Shown here in pieces: positions 34,586 through 41,431 of a DNA stretch of 51,646 nt; position 1 is the first letter of the stretch; every line of letters starts with the position of its first letter. The notes under the pieces were generated by a model that worked only from the letters and a program-made list of their open reading frames with translations, made no database searches and was not told the DNA's origin. The stretch is from Planctomycetota bacterium (lineage in GTDB: Bacteria > Planctomycetota > UBA1135 > UBA2386), in the NCBI GenBank assembly GCA_020638695.1, contig JACKIB010000028.1:1-51646 (forward strand). Reading direction: 5' to 3'. The position numbers were made by a program, and so were the translations under genes.

Positions 34586-35632
34586 ATGCGAAGAACCCAC
34601 GCGAGACTCCGCGGCTTCGTCCTGTCGCTCGGCGTGCTGTCCGTGCCGGCGCTCGGTCAGGCCAAGGTCGACTTCCAGGCCGAGGTGCTGCCGATCCTGA
34701 AGAGTCGCTGCTTCTCCTGCCATCAGGGCAAGGATTCGAGGGGGCGGGTGCGCAAGCCGAAGGCCGGTTTGCGCCTCGACGGCAAGGGCTGGATCCTGAA
34801 GGGCAGCAAGGACAACGTCGTGCTGCACCCGGGACAGTCGGGCAAGAGCCTGCTCTACACGCTCACCGCCCTGCCACCTGACGACGAGAACATCATGCCC
34901 GCCAAGGGCAAGCCGCTGACCAAGGCACAGACCGACCTGATCAAACGCTGGATCGATGGCGGTGCCGAGTTCGGTAGTTGGACCGGTGAGGTCGGACCGG
35001 ATGCAGCGGTGGTCGCCGCGGCGCAGGAATCGATCAAGCCGGTGAAGCTGTCGGGCACCGCGCTGCAAGCCGTGACCGAGTTGGCGAAGGGGGTTTCCCC
35101 GGCGTTGCCCCAGGCCGTGCAGCGTGCCGCCGGGCGCAAGTGTCAGGTGGTGCCGGTCGTTCCTGGCAGCCCGCTGCTGCGCGTCGCGTTCGTCTCCAAC
35201 GAGAGCGCGGTGGGGGACGCCGATCTCGACCACCTGCTGCCGTTGTCCGGCCACATCACCCACCTCGGGTTGGGTCGCACGAAGATCTCCGATCGCGCCC
35301 TCGACGCGGTGGCGAAGATGTCCCGACTCACCCGGTTGGATCTGAATCGCACCGCGGTCACCGACCAGGGCCTTGCCAAGCTCGCTGGACTGCGCGAGCT
35401 GCGCTACCTCAACCTGCACAGCACGAAGGTCACCGACAGTGGCCTGCTGGCGCTCGGCAAGCTCGCCAAGTTGGAGGCGCTCTACCTGTGGAACTCGAAG
35501 GTGACCGATGCCGGGGTGCAGGCCCTGCAGAAGCTGCTGCCCGACACCAAGATCAGCCACAAGTTGGAAATCGACGGCACCCCGCCCAAGGCGCGCACTG
35601 GAGCGCGATCGCGGCGTCGGCCGAAGAAGTAG
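34586..35632 (+). CDS. Planctomycete cytochrome c (PSCyt1) with leucine-rich repeats
   Basis: A 348-residue exported protein. A signal peptide of about 24 residues ends A-L-G-Q-A. The PSCyt1 domain follows with heme motif C42-F-S-C-H46, R-L-D-G near 60, and P-x-D-D-E-N-I-M-P where the Met is a likely axial ligand. From about residue 215 there are four leucine-rich repeats of 24 residues (L-x-x-L-x-L-x-x-T-x-V-T-D-x-G-L-x-x-L). In many planctomycetes PSCyt1 is fused to PSCyt2/DUF1549; here it is split off and coupled to a binding solenoid. It starts 8 nt after the DUF1501 gene. Confidence 0.85.
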   Translation: MRRTHARLRGFVLSLGVLSVPALGQAKVDFQAEVLPILKSRCFSCHQGKDSRGRVRKPKAGLRLDGKGWILKGSKDNVVLHPGQSGKSLLYTLTALPPDDENIMPAKGKPLTKAQTDLIKRWIDGGAEFGSWTGEVGPDAAVVAAAQESIKPVKLSGTALQAVTELAKGVSPALPQAVQRAAGRKCQVVPVVPGSPLLRVAFVSNESAVGDADLDHLLPLSGHITHLGLGRTKISDRALDAVAKMSRLTRLDLNRTAVTDQGLAKLAGLRELRYLNLHSTKVTDSGLLALGKLAKLEALYLWNSKVTDAGVQALQKLLPDTKISHKLEIDGTPPKARTGARSRRRPKK

Positions 35633-35636
35633 CGCC

Positions 35637-36470
35637 ATGATTCCGTCCCTCCTGCTCGCCACTGCGGCGCTGTCGGTCTTCCCCCAAGCGGTCGAGCGAG
35701 AAGATCCGGCGCGGGCAGTCGCGCAGATCGAACAGGCGCTCGCCGCTGGTCCTGCACCTGCCGCGGAAGCGCTGGAGAAGTCCGGGCGGGTCGCCGACCC
35801 GCGGGTCATCAAGGCGGTTGCGGCGGCACTGCGCGAAAAGGACCTCGGAGTGCGCAAGGCCGCGTTGCTGGCGCTGCGCTACAACCCGGACAAGAGCGCA
35901 GTGACCGAGTTGCTGCGGGTGAAGAGCGACAAATCGATCATCGAGGACGTCGACCTCGGACCGGTGTTCTACTACGCGTTGGGGCAGCACGCCGACGCTC
36001 GGGCACTGCCGTTCCTGATCGCCAACCTGCACGTGGTGCGGCGGCGCGACAAGATCCTCGCCGCGCGCGTGCACGCGCTCGGTCGCATGCGTTCGAACGC
36101 TGCGGTGCAGGCCCTGATCAAGCTGTCTCGCTCGGGCCGCAAGGTCGGCGGGATCCGTGACGACATCTCGCTGGCGTTGACGGCATTGACCGGGCAGGAA
36201 GCCAAGGGTCGTGGCGGTTGGTCCGCCTGGTGGAACGACAACAAGGGGTCGTTCCAGGTTCACAAGAAGGAGCCACCCCTGCCGGCGAAGCCCGCGCGCA
36301 CGTGGCAGCGCCTGTGGCAGGTGCCGGAGGCCGGCGCATCCAAGAAGCCGGCGGATCAGCGCAAGGGGAAGGACAAGCGCAACAAGGGCGCGAAACCGTC
36401 GGGATCTCCGCCGGACGCCAAAGGTGCGTCCGGCGAGAGCAAGAAGACGCCGCCCGGTGGCGCGCCGTAG
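35637..36470 (+). CDS. Exported HEAT-repeat protein, last gene of the sigma/DUF1501 operon
   Basis: A 277-residue protein from the ATG at 35637, 4 nt after the LRR gene. It has a short signal peptide (I-P-S-L-L-L-A-T-A-A-L-S-V-F). HEAT-like repeats run from about 30 to 200 (D-P-R-V-I-K-A-V, L-G-V-R-K-A-A-L-L-A-L-R), with a W-S-A-W-W-N-D-N-K motif common after HEAT regions in planctomycete secreted proteins. A Lys/Pro-rich disordered tail ends the protein. Its TAG stop is immediately followed by CCCGGACCATTCGTGAC, the terminus of a type 1 palindromic element, so the element may have supplied part of the stop codon. Confidence 0.75.
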   Translation: MIPSLLLATAALSVFPQAVEREDPARAVAQIEQALAAGPAPAAEALEKSGRVADPRVIKAVAAALREKDLGVRKAALLALRYNPDKSAVTELLRVKSDKSIIEDVDLGPVFYYALGQHADARALPFLIANLHVVRRRDKILAARVHALGRMRSNAAVQALIKLSRSGRKVGGIRDDISLALTALTGQEAKGRGGWSAWWNDNKGSFQVHKKEPPLPAKPARTWQRLWQVPEAGASKKPADQRKGKDKRNKGAKPSGSPPDAKGASGESKKTPPGGAP

Positions 36471-36487
36471 CCCGGACCATTCGTGAC
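36468..36487 (+). mobile_element. Truncated left end of a type 1 palindromic element
   Basis: TAGCCCGGACCATTCGTGAC is identical to the left terminus of the element at 6082, including its position at a gene's TAG stop. The similarity ends after 20 bases, where a type 2 element begins. Sequence just beyond that element (GCTGCGATCGCGCGAG at 36632-36647) resembles the next part of the type 1 left arm, which suggests that the type 2 element inserted into it. Confidence 0.6.
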
Positions 36488-36634
36488 CTGGGAGTCTGCG
36501 CCACAGGAAGGGCGATTCGGGAGGTGCGTCGACTTCGGCACCCGTCACCGTCCCAGGACGCGAAGCCGAATGGGGTGAAGGGCGCTGGAAGGCGCGGATC
36601 TCATGGATTGCTCTCCCGTGGCGCGGCTCGTGCT
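36488..36634 (-). mobile_element. Palindromic element type 2, diverged inverted copy
   Basis: Compared with the element at 6262-6429 this copy is in the opposite orientation. Best-conserved blocks are GGAGTCTGCGCCACAG at the left, and GCTGGAAGGCGCGGATCTCA at about 36583-36602, which matches the reverse complement of the other copy exactly. The middle and the right terminus have drifted or lost bases. It carries no gene. Confidence 0.65.
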
Positions 36635-36951
36635 GCGATCGCGCGAGACGTTGGTGGCTTGATCGAACGTCTCACCAGCCGACGGCGACGACGCTGCACG
36701 AGTCTGCGCCTGCTGTGTCGGCTCGGTCGCTCTCCGCGACGTATTGCCGGCGCGCGACCGGTGAGTTCGGTTGCCTTCCCAGCACCGATCGTTGGTTCGG
36801 CGCCCGATCTCTCTTCTCCCCGCGACAAGCCCGCCGCGCTTCTCGTCCCGCCGCGTCCGCGGCAAGTCGGTGAAGCGCGTGTCACCGATCGACGTTGACG
36901 AGGGTGTGCGACGGCGGCCCACTCGGCGGGCGCGCCGCCGCCCCACCCCGG
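36635..36951. other. Intergenic sequence without a recognised gene
   Basis: About 317 nt between the nested elements and the convergent secreted-protein gene. It may contain the displaced rest of a type 1 element at its left side. Near the right, CGGCGGC at 36912-36918 can pair with GCCGCCG at 36934-36940, downstream of the minus-strand gene's stop, but without a T-run. I see nothing else. Confidence 0.35.
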
Positions 36952-37974
36952 TCAGTTGCCCGGCATGATCCGGCCGTAGTTGGTGGTCGTCAGGTTGGCG
37001 CTGTTCGCCCCGTTGTCGTTGATGAAGTACTGCGCGTAGATGCGCGCGCAGATGATCGCGGCGTTGTTGGGCACCGTGGCGCCCAGCGAGTGGGTGCCGG
37101 TCCCCGAGGTCGCGAGCCCCAGCACGATCGCCGGCGACACGTACTGGTAGCAGCCGGTCGCGCCGATCAGCGACAGGTCGAAGCCGCCGGGGATCTCGGC
37201 CACGCCGATCACCAGCCAGGCGGGCCGCGTCGCCGGGGCGCTGGCCAGGTTGATCGACAGGTTCTGGCCGAGCTGCGCGCTACCGCCGAGGGTCAGAGCC
37301 GCGTTGCCGTTGGTGCCCGAGCACCAAGTGCCGAACTCGGTCAGGCCGGCGGTGCGGGCGTGGATACCCCACTTCAGCGCCGCACTGCTCCCCACGGTGC
37401 CCGTGGTGGGGCACACCGAACCCGTCCAACCGAAGTTGTACAGGCGCTGCCGGGCGCCGGTGTAGTGTCCGGTGGTGCCGCCGACAAGCTTGCGGCCGTT
37501 GGTCACGCAGATCTGCACTACGAGGTTGGCGCCTTGTGCGGCGATGTAGAGGTAGTCCTTCTGCAGGCCGATCCGGCTGAACTGGGCGCCGTAGTTGTGC
37601 CAGTGGAAGTTCTTCGCCACCAACACGGTCTGCACGTTGGAGACCAGGTTGGCGGAGAACGTCGAGGACAGTGTGGTCGCGTTGGTTTGACCCAGCGTGA
37701 TCTCGATCGAGTCGTAGCTGTTGACCTGCAGTCCGGTGCCGCACGAGATGAAGCTCAAGTCGCAGATGTTCAGCACCGCGCTGTTGCCGAGATCCGCGGC
37801 GGTGGCCATGGTCTGGTAGATCTGGTTCGACCAGGTCGTGGATACGGTGTTCACGCCGAACGGGATCACGTTGCAGCCGCCCGAAGGGGCGTTGTCCGGG
37901 ACGTAGAAGTCCTGGGCGGTGAGGGGCGAGAGGAGGCCTGTGGCGAGAGTCGCCGTGAGAAGGAGGTGTTTCAT
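36952..37974 (-). CDS. Secreted protein of unknown function
   Basis: A 340-residue protein using the ATG at 37974, which starts a clear signal peptide (M-K-H-L-L-L-T-A-T-L-A-T-G-L-L-S, cut after T-A before Q-D-F). The frame extends upstream to 38052, but that part is not signal-like. The mature part is Asn/Thr/Ser/Gly-rich and probably all beta. It has several cysteines that could form disulfides, an opening D-N-A-P-S-G-G-C-N-V-I-P-F-G motif and a C-terminal jelly-roll-like region. I do not recognise a catalytic site. The composition suits an extracellular or surface protein. Confidence 0.7.
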   Translation of the reverse strand: MKHLLLTATLATGLLSPLTAQDFYVPDNAPSGGCNVIPFGVNTVSTTWSNQIYQTMATAADLGNSAVLNICDLSFISCGTGLQVNSYDSIEITLGQTNATTLSSTFSANLVSNVQTVLVAKNFHWHNYGAQFSRIGLQKDYLYIAAQGANLVVQICVTNGRKLVGGTTGHYTGARQRLYNFGWTGSVCPTTGTVGSSAALKWGIHARTAGLTEFGTWCSGTNGNAALTLGGSAQLGQNLSINLASAPATRPAWLVIGVAEIPGGFDLSLIGATGCYQYVSPAIVLGLATSGTGTHSLGATVPNNAAIICARIYAQYFINDNGANSANLTTTNYGRIMPGN

Positions 37975-38073
37975 GGGGATCGAGATGAGGACCGAGGGGG
38001 CACGCGTTCGTACGCGGTCAACCAGTCTAGTCGGAGGCGGGTCCGCGTGCACGGGCTGGACCGGCCCTGCGGT

Positions 38074-39807
38074 TCACTCCGCTTCCTCGATGATGCGTTC
38101 CGCCGAGATGTCGAACCGGTGGTACCGGCGCTCTGACCAGAGGATCAGCGGATAGGTCTCGGCCAGGAGCAGCCCGGCGAACACCGCGCACCCCGACGTG
38201 ATGCTCCACGCGATGGGCGCGCCGAACTCGATCGCGGCTCCCCCGGTGGCGCCGCCCGCAGCCATCGGGATCAGGAACAGCAGCAGCAGGGTCAGCAGGC
38301 GGACCAGCGCCCCCACCATGTTCTGCCCGATCTGGTCGAAGCCCGGCCGCAGGCCGCGACCGAGGCGCACGAACCCCGGTAGCCAGAGGGCGACGAGGTT
38401 CTCGCCGAGCAGCAGGGTGAAGTCGAGCGCGAACAAGACCGCCAGTACCCCCGGCAGGACCACCAGCTTCTGCGCCCAGGAGAACACCAAGTCACCCTCG
38501 CGGTGGATCAATGCCGTGGCGACCAGCACGATCACCGCTTGCGCGGAGAACACCAGCACCACAGTCCCCATCACTTCGCCGAGGATCAGCGACCTGCCGC
38601 GAATCGGCATGGCCTTGAGGACGTCGAAGTGCGGGATGTCGATCCGCAGGTCGACGCGGACCATCGAAGGCGCGAGTAGCGACGCGTACAGCATCACGCC
38701 GAGGATCACGAACCCGACTCGCGTCGACGGATCTGCGCCGTCGCCCTTGTCGGCGAACAGGAAGCTCATCGTCACGCCGAGCGCGACCACCACCACACCG
38801 AGCCGGATCCACATTCGGCGCGGGAAGCGGCCCAGACTCAGCACGTTCTTCCACACCAACGCGCGCCACACTGCTCCGGTGGGAGCCAGCGACCACGGCA
38901 TCGTCGGTCGAGCCACCACCAGCTCGCGTTCGGGTCGCAGTGCGGACATCCCTTCGGACTTCAGTCGTTGGATCTTTCCCGCCAGCTCGATCGCCTGGTC
39001 CTCGAACCGGAAGTCGATCAGCGCGATCACCAACACTTGAACTGCCAGCAAGGCGAGCGGCACGACCACAGCCGAGCCGAATCCCGCGATGTCGGTCGCG
39101 GCGAGCAAGCCGGCGAGCGCGGTGAACGGTGCGGTGACCGCGGCCATCCACGGTGACTCGGACAGGGCATGCGCCGCTGCCCACCCGGTCTGGCCGTCCA
39201 GTTGGCGCATGCCGTGTGCGGCTGCGGTGAGAATTGCGGCCAGCAGGCCCCACGCCGGCAGCGCCGTCCAGCGTGCCGGTGGTCCACCCCGTGCCTTGAG
39301 GTTGGACAGCCACAGGCTCATCAGCACGGTGTTGGCGTACAGCACCATCTGGTTGATCCACAGTCCTGCGACCGCGAACGGGTAGCGAAGGGCGCCGAAC
39401 CGGCAGACCAGGGCGCCGAGCACCAAGCTGGCGAACAGCCCCGAGAGTTGCGTTTGCAGGGCCTTGAACGACAGGAGTTGCCGGCGCGTCAGCGGACGCG
39501 AGAACAGCACTTGCACCTCGCTTTCGCGAAACGGCATGCCGCGGCCGGCGCTCAGGGCGAACCAGGTCGCGATCACTTGGAACACGTAGAGCGCGGCGAT
39601 CACCAGCTTCGCGTGTGCGAGGCGCGCGGCCATCGCCTCGGGGTCGGTGCCGGCGAACCCCCGACCGATCGACAGCACCCAATAGAAGTAGGCGCCGACC
39701 GCCGTCAGCCCGAACAGGTAGCGCGGTTTGCGCAGGTTGCGCAGGATCCCGAGCACTCGGTTGCGCGTCGCGCAGCGCAAGTAGTAGCCGGTCGCGGACC
39801 AGAACAT
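38074..39807 (-). CDS. ABC-2-type transporter permease
   Basis: A 577-residue polytopic membrane protein. The ATG at 39807 overlaps the ATPase gene's TGA by one base (TGATG). The frame is open further to 40419, inside the ATPase gene, and I reject that part. About ten or more hydrophobic segments are spread from residue 30 to 565, with a large hydrophilic loop near 270-320. It forms an exporter with the ATPase encoded upstream. The cargo is not evident. Size and topology fit the large ABC-2 permeases with a long cytoplasmic loop. Confidence 0.8.
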   Translation of the reverse strand: MFWSATGYYLRCATRNRVLGILRNLRKPRYLFGLTAVGAYFYWVLSIGRGFAGTDPEAMAARLAHAKLVIAALYVFQVIATWFALSAGRGMPFRESEVQVLFSRPLTRRQLLSFKALQTQLSGLFASLVLGALVCRFGALRYPFAVAGLWINQMVLYANTVLMSLWLSNLKARGGPPARWTALPAWGLLAAILTAAAHGMRQLDGQTGWAAAHALSESPWMAAVTAPFTALAGLLAATDIAGFGSAVVVPLALLAVQVLVIALIDFRFEDQAIELAGKIQRLKSEGMSALRPERELVVARPTMPWSLAPTGAVWRALVWKNVLSLGRFPRRMWIRLGVVVVALGVTMSFLFADKGDGADPSTRVGFVILGVMLYASLLAPSMVRVDLRIDIPHFDVLKAMPIRGRSLILGEVMGTVVLVFSAQAVIVLVATALIHREGDLVFSWAQKLVVLPGVLAVLFALDFTLLLGENLVALWLPGFVRLGRGLRPGFDQIGQNMVGALVRLLTLLLLFLIPMAAGGATGGAAIEFGAPIAWSITSGCAVFAGLLLAETYPLILWSERRYHRFDISAERIIEEAE

Positions 39808-40604
39808 CAGCCGTCGCCAGGGTGCGGTTGCCCCTCGGTCAGGTGGAAGAACACGTCCTCGAGGGTTGGATCGGCCGGCAGTCCGGTCAGCTGCGCGCGG
39901 ATCGCCGCGAGGCTTCCGGAGATCAACTTGCGGCCGCCTTGGATCACGAAGATCTCGTCGCAGATCTCGTCGACCAGCTCGAGCTGATGCGACGACAACA
40001 CGATCGCCGCCCCGCCCTCCTCGGCGCGGCGGCGAATCGACTGCTTCATGTTGCGGATTCCGCTCGGGTCCAATCCCGTCAGCGGCTCGTCGAGGAAGAT
40101 CGCCCGCGGGTCGTGCAGGAACCCCATGCAGATGGCAGCCTTCTGCCGCATGCCGCGCGACAGGGCGCCAGGCAGGTGGTGTCTTCGTTCGAGCAACTCG
40201 AACTCGGCGAGCAATCGGTCGATCCGCGCCTCGATGTCCGGCAGCTGATGGATGCGACCGCAGAACCTCAAGTGCTCTTCGACCGTCAGGTAGTCGAACA
40301 GGTGGGGTGTGTCCGGCACGAACGCCAGCTCTCGTTTCGCTTCGAGTGGTTCGCTCTCCACGTCGCGGCCGGCGACCCGGAGGACACCGGAGGTCGCCGG
40401 GATGATCCCGGTCAGGCAACGCATCGAGGTCGTCTTGCCCGCGCCGTTGGGGCCGACCAGTCCGAGGATCGTGCCTGCGGCCACCTCGAGGTCCAGGCTG
40501 TCGACCGCCGTGGTCGTGCCGTAGCGCTTGGTGAGTCCCCGCGCTTCGATCAAGATCTGCGGCGCGGCGGTGCCCAGGGCGGTCGAGTCAGGCGTCGATG
40601 GCAC
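39807..40604 (-). CDS. ABC transporter ATP-binding protein
   Basis: About 265 residues from the GTG at 40604. Walker A G-P-N-G-A-G-K-T-T, the signature A-L-S-R-G-M-R-Q-K, Walker B A-I-F-L-D-E-P-L-T-G-L-D and the H-loop S-S-H-Q are all present. The C-terminal tail is that of an ABC-2 exporter ATPase. The ORF is open to an ATG at 40700, but that would overlap the start of the divergent prepilin gene (40685) and add a non-conserved leader, so the GTG is preferred. It energises the permease encoded immediately downstream. Confidence 0.85.
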   Translation of the reverse strand: MPSTPDSTALGTAAPQILIEARGLTKRYGTTTAVDSLDLEVAAGTILGLVGPNGAGKTTSMRCLTGIIPATSGVLRVAGRDVESEPLEAKRELAFVPDTPHLFDYLTVEEHLRFCGRIHQLPDIEARIDRLLAEFELLERRHHLPGALSRGMRQKAAICMGFLHDPRAIFLDEPLTGLDPSGIRNMKQSIRRRAEEGGAAIVLSSHQLELVDEICDEIFVIQGGRKLISGSLAAIRAQLTGLPADPTLEDVFFHLTEGQPHPGDG

Positions 40605-40684
40605 GGGTGGATCCGAGAGTCGCTGTGGGACGGGGGGGCGAACTGTCGATTGTTTGTACAGATCCCGACAGGGGAGCGACAACC
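40605..40684. promoter_or_regulatory. Probable divergent promoter region
   Basis: The 80 nt between the preferred ATPase start and the prepilin ATG include an unusually AT-rich stretch for this window (TCGATTGTTTGTACAGATCC, about 40646-40665) and a GGGGAG ribosome-binding site about 9 nt before 40685. Promoter boxes cannot be defined by eye. Confidence 0.4.
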
Positions 40685-41377
40685 ATGAGAACAAACTCAC
40701 ATTGCAGCACGGATCGTGTTGCGGGTTTCACCATGATCGAGATGCTGACCGTGACCACGGTCATAGGCATCTTGGCCAGCGTCACCGTTCCGACGCTGAT
40801 CAGTCGGCGCGTCGCGGCCAACGAGTCGGCGGTGGTCGCGACGATGCGGGCGGTCTCCCAGGCCCAGTTCCAGTTCCAGGCTTCGGGTTACGTCGACGCC
40901 AACAACGACTCCGGATTCGAGTTCGGTTCGTTCGGCGAGCTGGGCGGCCTCGACCTGTTGCGCGGGACCACGGAGCGGGTCACCAAGCCGCTGCTGTCCG
41001 CGTCGCTCGCCAAGACCGACGTCGATGGCCACGCGACCCTGCACGGGTACCTGTTCTCCCTGTTCCTCCCCGACGGTTCGGGCAAGGGCGTCGTCGCCAC
41101 GGCGACCAACATGCCCTCGATCGACCCGTTCCAGGCCCGCGACTACTGGACCTGTCTGGCGTGGCCGATCAAGGTCGGGACCACCGGCAACCGCAGCTTC
41201 TTCGTCAACCAGCACGGACAGGTGCTGAAGACCAAGAAGGCGTTCTATTCCGGGAAGGTCTCGGTGCCGCCGGCCGGGGCCGGCTTGGTCGGAGTCGGCA
41301 AGGACCAGATCAACGGCACGTCGCTCGCGACCAACTCGGTCGGCGCCGACGGCCAGTTCTGGATCATGGTCCACTGA
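40685..41377 (+). CDS. Prepilin-like protein (type IV pilin / GspG-H class)
   Basis: A 230-residue protein with a short basic leader and a class III signal: cleavage after Gly14 before Phe15, Glu19 at mature position 5, and a hydrophobic helix T-M-I-E-M-L-T-V-T-T-V-I-G-I-L-A. The globular domain has the F-G-S-F-G-E-L motif and G-Y-L-F-S-L-F-L-P seen in the many stand-alone planctomycete pseudopilins that precede uncharacterised beta-rich domains. It needs a prepilin peptidase and assembly machinery encoded elsewhere; no other pilus or type II secretion gene is in the window. Confidence 0.8.
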   Translation: MRTNSHCSTDRVAGFTMIEMLTVTTVIGILASVTVPTLISRRVAANESAVVATMRAVSQAQFQFQASGYVDANNDSGFEFGSFGELGGLDLLRGTTERVTKPLLSASLAKTDVDGHATLHGYLFSLFLPDGSGKGVVATATNMPSIDPFQARDYWTCLAWPIKVGTTGNRSFFVNQHGQVLKTKKAFYSGKVSVPPAGAGLVGVGKDQINGTSLATNSVGADGQFWIMVH

Positions 41378-41383
41378 CCGAGG

Positions 41384-41410
41384 GCACCGCACGCCTGGAG
41401 CGTGCGGTGC
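41384..41410. terminator. Bidirectional hairpin between convergent genes
   Basis: GCACCGCACGC and GCGTGCGGTGC form a perfect 11-bp stem with a CTGGA loop, 7 nt after the prepilin stop and 22 nt from the stop of the convergent protease gene. There is no poly-T tail, so it may slow or end transcription from both sides without being a canonical intrinsic terminator. Confidence 0.6.
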
Positions 41411-41431
41411 GTGCGAAGCACGGTGCCGGGG

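Noticed and set aside
40685..41377. A pilus or type II secretion locus
   Set aside because: Only one prepilin-like gene is present, with no ATPase, inner-membrane, secretin or peptidase gene nearby. Planctomycetes carry many such stand-alone proteins.
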